Below are positions 42,393-51,925 of a stretch of 64,000 bases of DNA, piece by piece. Numbering within the stretch: the stretch's first letter is position 1; each line of letters starts with the position of its first letter. The position numbers and the translations under genes were made by a program. Location: contig OX365939.1 in NCBI GenBank assembly GCA_947243795.1, forward strand, positions 1 to 64,000. The letters are read 5' to 3'. Under the pieces are notes generated by a model that saw only the letters and a list, made by a program, of their open reading frames with translations, was not told the DNA's origin and made no database searches. Source of the stretch: Saccharomyces uvarum. Lineage: Eukaryota; Ascomycota; Saccharomycetes; Saccharomycetales; Saccharomycetaceae.

Positions 42393-42929
42393 ATGTCCGA
42401 CCCGATCGTCGAATCTCTGGAGGATAGATGTTGTCGATTAGAGGGGCTTTTAGGTAGCGGGTATAGCAAGAGTTCCGATGTTTCGGTGCAGTTGAATAGA
42501 TTGTACGTACAATTACATGATCTATACTTTCAAGGCCAGAAGTACTCTCAGAGTCTGCTGCAACTCTTGGATGTGTTTATAGTTGAAAATACGGGGAGTG
42601 TAAGCACTCCTGATGATGTGCGCATATTTGCTAGTTGTTTTGATGATATCTATAGTTTATACATTAAATTTGATCAATTGAATGACCAATATATGGAGTT
42701 TTGCCAAACGCGTGAAAATTCATTGGATCAAATTCCCTTCAAAGATGCCAAAATCCAAACCCGATGTGTAAAGGAATTACCTGGCTTAGTAAACAATTGC
42801 AATGCAATGATTTTGAGGTCAACGGCAATTTTAAATCGTTTTTTTGATTGGAATATCGAAGTTAATGAATTTTTCCAACTTCAGAAGAAAACATTATTAC
42901 ATTTACAAAGGATTATTGACAGTAAGTAA
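42393..42929 (+). CDS. LDB18: Dynactin subunit (p24-like)
   Basis: A 178-residue protein, the same length as LDB18, the p24 subunit of dynactin that helps dynein move the nucleus along microtubules. It is helical with coiled-coil tendency and no membrane segment. I chose the ATG at 42393 (MSDPIVESLEDRC); an upstream in-frame ATG at 42360 would add 11 hydrophobic residues and gives a length unlike the family. It is divergent from COF1, 258 bp from the COF1 start codon, and convergent with YBT1. Confidence 0.85.
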   Translation: MSDPIVESLEDRCCRLEGLLGSGYSKSSDVSVQLNRLYVQLHDLYFQGQKYSQSLLQLLDVFIVENTGSVSTPDDVRIFASCFDDIYSLYIKFDQLNDQYMEFCQTRENSLDQIPFKDAKIQTRCVKELPGLVNNCNAMILRSTAILNRFFDWNIEVNEFFQLQKKTLLHLQRIIDSK

Positions 42930-42986
42930 GTATATACACATGTTTATATATATATATATTCCCTGATGTTAATATTATTGTTTCGA

Positions 42987-45900
42987 TCAGTCTTTCTTAG
43001 AATTCAATTTCTCTACAAAGGCCTTTTTAGCTGATTCTACTAAAATTTCCAATTCTCCACTATGTTCGCACATACTGTAAAAAATACTTTGTTTATTGAG
43101 CAATAAAGAATATGGATGATCATACTCTTTTACTTCACCAGCGTCCATAACCAAAATCTTGTCATAATCAATGACAGATCTTAATCTATGTGCGATGGTC
43201 AATATCGTACTTCCTTGGAACTCCTTCCTTATGGTTTCTTGAATCTTTGCATCAGAACTATAGTCAATGGAAGCTGTGGCTTCATCCAGTAAGATGATCT
43301 TTGGACTTCTTAGCAAAGATCTCGCAAGACACATCAATTGACGTTGTCCCTGCGACAAATTGGATCCACCTTCACTGACCTCACTTTCCAAATCCAAAAA
43401 TTTATTAACATTTTCTGAATCGGCTGATGAGGTGTCATTAGCCACTTCTCTTTCGGTTCCCTGTTGTAACTGTTCTTCGTTGACTAGATTGACACGTTTC
43501 AGTGCCTCGAAGATTTTTTGATCACTGAATTCATTATACGGATCCAAATTTGTCTTGATTGTCCCTGAAAATAAAGTTGGATCTTGTGGAATAATAGTTA
43601 TAGAACGACGCAATCTTTGCAAATCTACACCGGAAATATCGATATTATCGATCTTGATATGGCCTGTGTCAGGTTCCAAGAATCTAAACAAAGCAGTAAT
43701 GATTGTGGATTTACCGGCACCTGTTCTGCCAACAATACCAACCTTAGATTGTGCGTCAACAGAAAATGAAACGTTTTTAATCACTCTAGGTAAGTTTGGT
43801 GCATATCGTAACGACAGGTCATTGACTTCGATTTTACCGTCTTGTGGCCATTGTGGTGGTGGCACTTCTTTGTGTTGATTGTACGGTTCTTGCTCAATTT
43901 CCATATATTCTTTTACTCTTTCAACAGAGTTCATATTCATCTCCACTTCAGAATATAATCTCACCAGCCATAAGGCACCTTCGGTAAAGGAAATTGCGTA
44001 TGTAAGAGATATACCAGCCATACCCGAATCTAGATGATCGATATTGGATAATATAAACAACCCAGCGCCAAATATAACCAAAGACCCAATCATATCTATT
44101 CTGAAGGCCAACCAACGATTAGCGACCCACAAATAGAAGAACGGTTTGTTGTTTTCGTCAATTTTTTGTAAATTCTCTTGCATAAATCTTCCTTCATCAC
44201 CGAATGCACGAATTGTTGTGACACCAACAAGAGTTTCTGAGAAGTGTTGATAGATGGGAGATCTAGAGATAGACTCATATCTTTTCAATTCACGAGAGCC
44301 TGCCATGTAAAAGTACCCAATAAAGTAATACATAATTGAGACAACAATAGCAACAGATAAGAATTGTGGAGTGATAAATGTGATTAATATGACTGTAGAC
44401 AAACACTCAATAAGCGAATAGAAAGCACCTTGGATGTAAGGTGTCAATTCTTGATCAACAGCTTCGATATCCTTGGAGAATCTGTTCATAATTCTACCAG
44501 TTGGAGTAGCATCGAAAAATCTCAGCTTTGAATGTAACACCTTGTTTAGTATCATATTGAATATTTTTCTTGATGCATTGATACCAGCAACAAAATTTAG
44601 GATAGTCTTACCGGCGCCCAATAACGACTGAGCTAAACCAATGATCAAATACAAAATGAGATAATACATTGTAGAGTGTTTACCAGTGGGTTCGCTTCCA
44701 TTTGACATTGCGCTTACCTGAAATGAGCCTCTCCAATCTAATAGATGGCTGGCATCCTTGGAGATAAAGGCGATAGCACGTTGAGCCATAGGAACAATCT
44801 TAGCAATAACATTGTGGGATGCCCAGGCACGAACCCACCATGACTGCCCAATATACAAAAGTTGGGAGAATAGGAATAAAGAAGCTAAAAATGCAACAAT
44901 CTTCCAGCCACCGAAGATCTTCAAATACCATTTATAAACGTCCATACTAACGACACCCTCTTCCTTCGTTTCTTCCTCAATTAATTTACCATCCTCTGCA
45001 CGTTCGGCTTCTGTTCTCAAAGGTTTTTGAAGTTTTGCTGTTTCAAATAGTGGGGAGTTGTTATTCATACTAATTGGTAGTTCTTTCGCAACTGGGAGGT
45101 TATTTAAGCTAGTGGTACTCTTTGTGGCTAAATTAGCGGAAGAATTTGCTCGTGATAAAATACTGCTTTTTACTAACTCGTCTTCGCCAAATAGACCTTT
45201 CTGTAACATATCTATTGGGTCACCTTGATCTTTAACTCTACCGTCTTCCAGTAATACAACTAGCTCGGCATTTCTTAATGTTAATGCAATGTTGTGAGAA
45301 ACCAAAATACATGTTCTATCTTCCATTAGTGGGCCAGTGATACAATTATCGTAAATCCATGAAGCAGTGTGAGAATCAACTGCACTTAAGCAATCATCCA
45401 AAAGAACATGTCTTGCGTTGGAATACAAAGCTCTGGCAAGAGAGACTCTTTGCTTTTGACCACCGGATAGAGTAATACCTTTCTCACCAATTTCTGTCAG
45501 GTCACCAGCTTTTAGAATTTCGAAGTCACGTTTCAACCCACATGCTTCAATAACGGCTTTATATCTTGTCTCGTTAAATTTGCTATTGAATAGAATGTTG
45601 TTCTTTACAGTATCATTTAGCAACCAAGCAGCTTGTGAACAGTAAGCAATAGAATTAGTTGTTCCATTGGCTTCCACGACCAATTCTTGTCTTGGGTCTA
45701 AAGCAGGAACAATAACCTTACCATTTAGTAGATACATTTCTCCCAATAATGCCATCAGTAGAGATGTCTTACCAGAACCAGTAGGGCCGATAACAACATT
45801 CAGTTTACCAGTTTTGAATTCAATGTTCAAATCCTTTAATTTGAAATCTTGATTATCTTTATCCCAAGAAATAGTGGAGTTTTCAAAAGCAAACCTTTTC

Positions 45901-47972
45901 CCGTTAGGATCTATAGTCAACTGATCGTACTTCTCTGTATCCTTTTCGTTTAAGAAATCTTGGACTCTATCTAATGAGACCTTGGATTGGACGACGAAAC
46001 TTAACATATCAGACAAACGGTCTAATGGATCTCTTAAAAGTGTGAATAGAGAAAGTGCCGTGAAGGCAACTGGAGTAGTTAATACCTCGCCTTGAACGTA
46101 AATATAATAAGCGAATGAAGCGGCTGTCACGATAGTTGGGGTAACAAACCAAACAAAAGAACTGATTGACCAAATAATGGATCTCATTAGCAGCAAAGCC
46201 AATTCATTTTCCCTAATAGCTTTAATATCATTTTCAAAGTTTTCTTCCCATGAAAAATACTTGATGATTCTTATGGCTTGGAACGCTTCGTTCAACTTTT
46301 GGATACGGTTATCAGTAACGGCTAGATTCTTCTTTTGCAAATCACCTATGTACTTGGCGAGCTTGTAATTTAATGGGAGCATGGCCACAATGATCAAGAC
46401 ACCCAAGATTGCAGCAAGACCTAGTAGACGGTATAATAATACAAGGGCTACAACAGTCATAACGAAAGCTTCCAAGAACGAGTGTAAATATCCGCAAATC
46501 TCGGAGACTTTAAAAGCGTCAATAGCCATCAAATTGATAATTGCCCCAAGATTGGCGGAAGAAGTGGATTCTTCATCACCGTTGATGCTTTTTTGGTCAT
46601 TAATTGCTTGTGGATCTTCAGCTGCAGGTTTGGTCTTGTTGGTAGAAATCTTTCTTCTTAAAGCCTTTGTGTAAATTTCAGAAATTATAATACTTTTCAT
46701 TCTAATACAAACTCTTCTACCAAAGAATAAAGCTTGTGCTTGGCAAACGGCTACTAAGATTCTACCTACAAACATGATGCTGACATAAAACCAGGCCAAG
46801 TTTGAAGGAGCGGATGATTGATCTTCAACGTATTCCAATATTCTCTTTAATAAGACGGTTGGAACGAAAGATAGAACACTGCCTATAAACGCCCAAAAGC
46901 ATTGTAGTACCAGATAATTCGAGAAGAAGAAGAAAAGATTCAAGGAAAAGATACGTTTCCCCTTCACCTTATGATCGACGAAGTATCTGAATTTTTTCAC
47001 AACAAAGAAGGAATAATCCTGCATCATTAACCCCCAAATATCTTTGACTTTAATACTCACATTGTGTGCTTTCCAAACAAAGCCGTCCAACCAGGCCCAA
47101 CAGATGAAACCAGCGATAGAAGTCACTGGTTCTGGAGATGGCGTAATCCAGCAATCGGTTTTATAGATTACGGCGAAATTGTTTCTTATCTTAGCAAAAA
47201 AGAGCAATAGAAAAAGTGCCAAGTTGATTGATATTTGTGAAATGTAATACTTTCTTAATACAGAGGTGTTGATATGATGAATGAAAATTGAACGGAAGGG
47301 TAAAATCATAGAACAAAACAGGATCAAGTAGTTTATAAACGACACGGACCATAAATTCCCCGGATATCTGTTTATTAGTTTGAAATTTTGATTGACATTC
47401 ACTAGACGCAAAGAAACAATGACAAATAATAAACACCATTCTACTAAACCGGTAACAGTACTTCGTTGAGTAAATTCCGGAATTTTTTTTACATAGTGCA
47501 ATAGGATGAAAGAATGTATTATGACTTGCGAAAGAACCAAAAGAAATTCCAGAATAATTCTTGATTTTTCAATAAAGCCCCTTCTAATCAATTCGGGCTC
47601 CCCATGGGGTTCTCCGTTTAATTTAACCGACTTTAGCTTTTCCAGAGAAAAATGTCTATTTTTCAATTCGTTTTTTTTAGTATTAACGTCAACATAGTTC
47701 GTTGTAGTGGTATTGTTGTTTATCAGCGGACTGTGTTCATCTTCGTCGGTAGAAGAGTATAAGAGCTCCTCAATTGGGTTTTTTTGTTTCAGATGTAGTA
47801 CATTGTAATGGTAATAATGTTTCCATATATTATAAGTTACAAACAACACCGTAAATATTGCCAGTATTAAGGGAGTGTAGTAATTTAGGTATTTTATTCT
47901 ACCATACTGAGTTACGTCATCGTAAAACCAAAATCGATGATCAGGCCTCGTTGAATTGAGTGTGCGTTGCAT
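42987..47972 (-). CDS. YBT1: ABC transporter, bile-acid/vacuolar (MRP/ABCC type)
   Basis: A 1661-residue full ABC transporter of the vacuole membrane, the same length as YBT1. Topology: an extra N-terminal membrane domain (about 25-300), then TMD1, NBD1, linker, TMD2 and NBD2. Walker A boxes are GPTGSGKTS (about 729-737) and GRTGAGKST (about 1415); ABC signatures are LSGGQKQR (about 835) and LSQGQRQL (about 1537). The linker (about 935-1030) is Ser/Asn-rich. It imports bile acids and related lipids, including phosphatidylcholine products, into the vacuole. The ATG at 47972 matches the family start. Intact. Confidence 0.95.
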   Translation of the reverse strand: MQRTLNSTRPDHRFWFYDDVTQYGRIKYLNYYTPLILAIFTVLFVTYNIWKHYYHYNVLHLKQKNPIEELLYSSTDEDEHSPLINNNTTTTNYVDVNTKKNELKNRHFSLEKLKSVKLNGEPHGEPELIRRGFIEKSRIILEFLLVLSQVIIHSFILLHYVKKIPEFTQRSTVTGLVEWCLLFVIVSLRLVNVNQNFKLINRYPGNLWSVSFINYLILFCSMILPFRSIFIHHINTSVLRKYYISQISINLALFLLLFFAKIRNNFAVIYKTDCWITPSPEPVTSIAGFICWAWLDGFVWKAHNVSIKVKDIWGLMMQDYSFFVVKKFRYFVDHKVKGKRIFSLNLFFFFSNYLVLQCFWAFIGSVLSFVPTVLLKRILEYVEDQSSAPSNLAWFYVSIMFVGRILVAVCQAQALFFGRRVCIRMKSIIISEIYTKALRRKISTNKTKPAAEDPQAINDQKSINGDEESTSSANLGAIINLMAIDAFKVSEICGYLHSFLEAFVMTVVALVLLYRLLGLAAILGVLIIVAMLPLNYKLAKYIGDLQKKNLAVTDNRIQKLNEAFQAIRIIKYFSWEENFENDIKAIRENELALLLMRSIIWSISSFVWFVTPTIVTAASFAYYIYVQGEVLTTPVAFTALSLFTLLRDPLDRLSDMLSFVVQSKVSLDRVQDFLNEKDTEKYDQLTIDPNGKRFAFENSTISWDKDNQDFKLKDLNIEFKTGKLNVVIGPTGSGKTSLLMALLGEMYLLNGKVIVPALDPRQELVVEANGTTNSIAYCSQAAWLLNDTVKNNILFNSKFNETRYKAVIEACGLKRDFEILKAGDLTEIGEKGITLSGGQKQRVSLARALYSNARHVLLDDCLSAVDSHTASWIYDNCITGPLMEDRTCILVSHNIALTLRNAELVVLLEDGRVKDQGDPIDMLQKGLFGEDELVKSSILSRANSSANLATKSTTSLNNLPVAKELPISMNNNSPLFETAKLQKPLRTEAERAEDGKLIEEETKEEGVVSMDVYKWYLKIFGGWKIVAFLASLFLFSQLLYIGQSWWVRAWASHNVIAKIVPMAQRAIAFISKDASHLLDWRGSFQVSAMSNGSEPTGKHSTMYYLILYLIIGLAQSLLGAGKTILNFVAGINASRKIFNMILNKVLHSKLRFFDATPTGRIMNRFSKDIEAVDQELTPYIQGAFYSLIECLSTVILITFITPQFLSVAIVVSIMYYFIGYFYMAGSRELKRYESISRSPIYQHFSETLVGVTTIRAFGDEGRFMQENLQKIDENNKPFFYLWVANRWLAFRIDMIGSLVIFGAGLFILSNIDHLDSGMAGISLTYAISFTEGALWLVRLYSEVEMNMNSVERVKEYMEIEQEPYNQHKEVPPPQWPQDGKIEVNDLSLRYAPNLPRVIKNVSFSVDAQSKVGIVGRTGAGKSTIITALFRFLEPDTGHIKIDNIDISGVDLQRLRRSITIIPQDPTLFSGTIKTNLDPYNEFSDQKIFEALKRVNLVNEEQLQQGTEREVANDTSSADSENVNKFLDLESEVSEGGSNLSQGQRQLMCLARSLLRSPKIILLDEATASIDYSSDAKIQETIRKEFQGSTILTIAHRLRSVIDYDKILVMDAGEVKEYDHPYSLLLNKQSIFYSMCEHSGELEILVESAKKAFVEKLNSKKD

Positions 47973-48407
47973 GTTCTCGGCGTTGGTTTGATATTTCTGT
48001 TTCTATAACCTCTTTCTGGTATCTGGTCCTGAACAGCCTAATCTTAGAAATGTAACTAAAATCAGTGGTGTGTAAAGAATAAAACCGTGAGGTTAATTGA
48101 TGTAACTATTAAACAAAAAAGGTAAAAGGTTGTAATCAATACAAATTTTGGGGAAGGACAATGTAGCAAAATATAAATGCAGTGAAGTGAAATAAAATAA
48201 AGATAAAAGTGATAGGCGGCGTGAACAAAATATGCCTTCTTTTTCCAGTTATTCTTTTCGGAAAGATCACAGGTTTATAGTATCTGCTGAAGGATTTACT
48301 GTATTTAAAGAATGCGGGAAATTAGGAAGAGGCCTGGTGTTTAATTAATATGTCTTATCTGAAAATTTTATACACTTTATTAGTCACGGTGTACGTTCTT
48401 TACACAC

Positions 48408-48438
<31 letters not shown>

Positions 48439-48557
48439 TGCAGGATAAAGAAGATACAAGTAAGTATGACACATTTTTTGAAAGCAGTTAATGGTACTAC
48501 TTTTGGTTCTTCGAGTGCTAGGGAATAAATTGAAGTAATTAATAAGTCATTTCTTCT
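47973..48557. other. YBT1 promoter region
   Basis: 585 bp between the YBT1 start and the RNP1 stop (both on the minus strand). No gene. It contains a run of 27 A at 48408-48434, likely to keep the region free of nucleosomes. I see no clear drug-response site. Confidence 0.6.
48408..48434 (+). repeat. Poly-A tract, 27 bases
   Basis: Twenty-seven consecutive A in the YBT1 promoter. It is a slippage-prone homopolymer; its exact length may be a sequencing estimate. Confidence 0.9.
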
Positions 48558-49319
48558 TTAGTTTTGTTTCTTTTCGGCGTTATCTTCTGCATATTCGTCC
48601 TGTTCATTTTTCTTGGCAGAAGCTACCTTAACCAATAATATCCTACCATTGCTTGCCTTTTGACCTTTGAATTCTCGACATTTCTTTCCAATGTCACATT
48701 CAGCGGCCAAGTTGTCAAATTTGATAAAGGCTTCGCCTGTGTGAAATTCGTCGGAAAAGAAAACCTTGTTTGACTTCAAGTCGACCAATTGCCTTCTTAC
48801 AAAATTAACATTTTTAGGGGCAACACCAAAAATTTCAGCCAGTTCTTCATTTGTTGATTTCAAAGGAATATTTTTTATGTAGAGAGTATGCGTGGACAAA
48901 GGTTTGAAATCTGGAACGGTTTTCGCGTTCATTGTAATTTTCTTGGCATCAGTATATTCAAAGTTCTTCTCCTCCTTGGTTAAGATGCTTTCAATAACAA
49001 TTTTCTTATCCCTGAATATCTTACCGTTCATTTTTTCTTTCACTTTCTCCAAATCTACACTTTCTTTGAACTCTATAAATGCAAAGGTTCTCAACGGTTT
49101 CTTTTGTTGTTTTTTCTTCAGCATATTAACGGTTATCTTACCAAAACTTGGCTCAAACAATTCTCTGAGATCCTGTTTATGGCAGTCTTTGGGGAGATTC
49201 CCGACATACAACGACCTTTGTTCGTCCATAGTTCTTTTGCGAAATTTTTTCCTGTCGGGGATAACAGTGGTTGTTTTTGCCCCATTGATATTATAAAAAT
49301 CTATCTCCTCGATCGACAT
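48558..49319 (-). CDS. RNP1: Ribonucleoprotein with two RNA-recognition motifs
   Basis: A 253-residue RNA-binding protein (RNP1 is 249 in the reference). RRM1 spans about 35-115: RNP2 SLYVGNLP near 36 and RNP1-like RTFAFIEF near 77. RRM2 spans about 143-235: RNP2 TLYIKNIP and RNP1-like GEAFIKF. The C-terminus is charged and acidic. It is non-essential and its RNA targets are poorly defined. It has diverged more than its neighbours, as remembered for this gene. The ATG at 49319 is the only sensible start. Confidence 0.9.
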   Translation of the reverse strand: MSIEEIDFYNINGAKTTTVIPDRKKFRKRTMDEQRSLYVGNLPKDCHKQDLRELFEPSFGKITVNMLKKKQQKKPLRTFAFIEFKESVDLEKVKEKMNGKIFRDKKIVIESILTKEEKNFEYTDAKKITMNAKTVPDFKPLSTHTLYIKNIPLKSTNEELAEIFGVAPKNVNFVRRQLVDLKSNKVFFSDEFHTGEAFIKFDNLAAECDIGKKCREFKGQKASNGRILLVKVASAKKNEQDEYAEDNAEKKQN

Positions 49320-49709
49320 CGTTTATTGTTCGTATCTTTTTTTTTAGTTTACTTTTTTTGCTGTGTGGTAGATCACAGTTCCTTTCTGTATTAAATACAA
49401 TACTAGAATGAACAAATGAACAAATAAACAAAGGTGTGGAAGGCAAAAGAATGAAGCGAATATACCTTTTGATCTTTATATATGGTTTGAAATGACCTGG
49501 GCGGCTATTTTGTTATCCGTAAAAGGTGATATACGGGCATCTCCCCCGCTATTATATATCTGAATAGCTGCAATAATAAAGCAAATTCGGACTAAAGAGT
49601 ATAACAGTTGGTTCTTATTGTGTTGAAAGATTCATACAAAAGAGAATGGGAATTAAATAATTATACAAAATATAGTTATATTATGATGTTCGAAATCCTA
49701 CATATGAAT
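49320..49709. other. RNP1 promoter / RPL8B 3' region
   Basis: 390 bp, AT-rich, with T-runs near 49337-49360. Nothing else is visible. Confidence 0.6.
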
Positions 49710-50480
49710 TTAAGCGGAGCTAGAAGTCTTAGCCTTCTTGTCCATCTTGGCTTGAGCCTTGTTACCAAGGACACCACCACCCCAGTGCTTCTTGACTTCG
49801 TCGTATTTGTCAGCGAAGTTAGCGTCGATGGTGGAGACCAACTTAGCCAAAGCAGCTTCGTCTTCAGCTCTGACTTCAGTCAAAGCAGCGACAGCGGAGG
49901 TCTTTTGGTTGACCAAAGTACCTAATCTGGCCTTACCCTTCACGATAGCGTATGGAACACCCATCTTCTTACACAAAGCTGGTAAGAAAACGACCAATTC
50001 AATTGGGTCGACATCGTTAGCGATCAAAACCAACTTGGTCTTCTTGTTTTCGATCAAGGAGACAACGTGGTTCAAACCGTACTTGATGGCGAATGGCTTT
50101 GGAGAAGCGTCTTGCTTGGACTTACCTTCAGCAATGGCGGCAGCTTCCTTGGTTAATCTTTCCTTCTTTTCAGCAGCAGTTTCTGGTCTGTACTTGTTGA
50201 ACAACTTGAAGGTTTCAGCAGCAGTGTTTCTGTCCAAAGTGTATTGGAATTGAGCAATGGTTGGAGGAACCTTTAATCTGATGGACAAGATCTTCTTTTG
50301 TCTTTGTAATCTGACATATTCTGGCCATTTGACGTATCTAGACAAGTTTCTCTTTGGTTGGACGGCTTGACCAATACCAAAGTTCTTTGGGGTGGAGTGA
50401 GTCAAAGGGTTTCTGGTCTTGTTAGACTTGGTGGACTTAGCACCGAATGGAGCTGGAGCAACTTTCTTACCTGGAGCCAT
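49710..50480 (-). CDS. RPL8B: 60S ribosomal protein L8 (eL8)
   Basis: A 256-residue protein of the large ribosomal subunit, essentially identical to yeast Rpl8 in the stretches I can check. The N-terminal basic tail ([15 protein letters not shown]) is followed by the L7Ae kink-turn RNA-binding domain (about 125-220; [20 protein letters not shown]). Codon use is the strongly biased type of highly expressed genes. No intron. Its neighbours RNP1 and FPS1 mark it as the B copy of the RPL8A/B pair. Confidence 0.97.
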   Translation of the reverse strand: MAPGKKVAPAPFGAKSTKSNKTRNPLTHSTPKNFGIGQAVQPKRNLSRYVKWPEYVRLQRQKKILSIRLKVPPTIAQFQYTLDRNTAAETFKLFNKYRPETAAEKKERLTKEAAAIAEGKSKQDASPKPFAIKYGLNHVVSLIENKKTKLVLIANDVDPIELVVFLPALCKKMGVPYAIVKGKARLGTLVNQKTSAVAALTEVRAEDEAALAKLVSTIDANFADKYDEVKKHWGGGVLGNKAQAKMDKKAKTSSSA

Positions 50481-51925
50481 CTTTTATTTTCGATTATCGT
50501 GTTCACCTACTTAAAAAAAAGCAAATATCAATAAACTCAAACATGCGCATCTCTAATAATACATATACATTAGCACCGACACTACTGTTATATTGTTATT
50601 CCTAAGGCTCGAGATGGGGAAAAGTTTCAATGCGTTACTTCGTACGAGATGAGCAGGCGGACAGGTACATGCGACTTTTTTTTTGTGGCGAGCCACGGAA
50701 GACCAAAAATATTTGTAAATTCTTGAAGAAAAGCATAAAATGCACGGATGTTAATAAATCATAAAACAGGCAATGTTAGAAAAATGGATGGATCGCTATA
50801 AATCGGGAAGATGAAGGTGAAGGTCAATAGTGGCGGGACGATAGCACTTTTCGAGAGGTTGATTGCGACTTCTGGGCGTCTACAAAGTATAGGAGTTACA
50901 TCCCTTGCTGCAGGATAAGGCTATTTAGTTGGTGATGTGCTTCACATTGCTACTGAGTTTGTATAGTGACAGCTCTTGTTGTTCTCAATAAGAGTTACTT
51001 GTAGAGAGGGGTGATTTCTAGAATGACAAACAAAGCAAGCACGCGGGAAAATTGGACAATACTACTCCTATCACATCGCATATTAATGATGTCGAGAGAG
51101 CCGGTAATCACTAGTATAATATGTACAATTTGTAAAATAGCAACAAGATATGCAGTGGAATTGTGGGCAGTCCAGGGCGTGTATTTTCGGTAATAGGCTT
51201 CGGCGGTTATTTGTTGAAAGACAAGGAACTCGCCGAAAAAAAATGATTGCCGCAGCTTATTTCTAGAAACACAGCACCTGTAGTCTCCAAGCGCCGTGAT
51301 GCATGGCCCTGCATGTGTCTGTGTTTCAGGCACACACGTTGACACCACCTTCTAGACCTTCAGGAAGCATTCGAGACACCTCCCGCAAACCGAACATTGA
51401 TAGCGGGTGAGTGGAATACAAGAGCAAGGAATGGCAAGGATATGGGTGTTTATAGCTCTGAAGTTTCTGCGTCAAAGCTGGTTGCTGCTTGCATGTTGGA
51501 GTATGCGCGTCAGGTTTACAAACCCCACAGTGGCAGAATATTAAGAATAAGGAACCTTGATAAATTCCACGTGCTAAAGATGCATCTCTATTGGGCAAAA
51601 ACTTAAAAAGTGCCGTTCCAACAGAGGCAACTTTTGGCAACTTCCTTTATTCCAGGTCAATCTCGTAAAGAGAATGTGCGATTTCAAGAAAACTAAAAAG
51701 CGGGGGAAATACGTGAATGTGGAGACTGTTATGTTAGCTCGGCCCCTTTTGCGAAAAAACGATAGAACAAGATTCTTCAGTTTTTCATGAAGAAAAAAGA
51801 AAAAGATGAAATTATAAATAAACAAACACGTTGCCACGCTCATTGCCCAAATAAGCATCGGTTGTTACTTTTCCCCTTTTCTCCAGTAATTGTATCCGAC
51901 GGTACATCCTAATGCATCAGAAGAC
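50481..51925. other. RPL8B-FPS1 divergent intergenic
   Basis: 1.45 kb between divergent starts. No credible gene: frames at 50995-51348, 51326-51640 and 51574-51858 are unsupported. A nine-T tract near 50677 suits the RPL8B promoter. Confidence 0.55.

Noticed and set aside
48892-49296. 134-residue frame antisense to RNP1 (YLL047W-like)
   Set aside because: The equivalent frame is regarded as dubious in S. cerevisiae and fully overlaps RNP1.
49759-50253. 164-residue frame antisense to RPL8B (YLL044W-like)
   Set aside because: It overlaps a strongly codon-biased ribosomal protein gene; a shadow frame.
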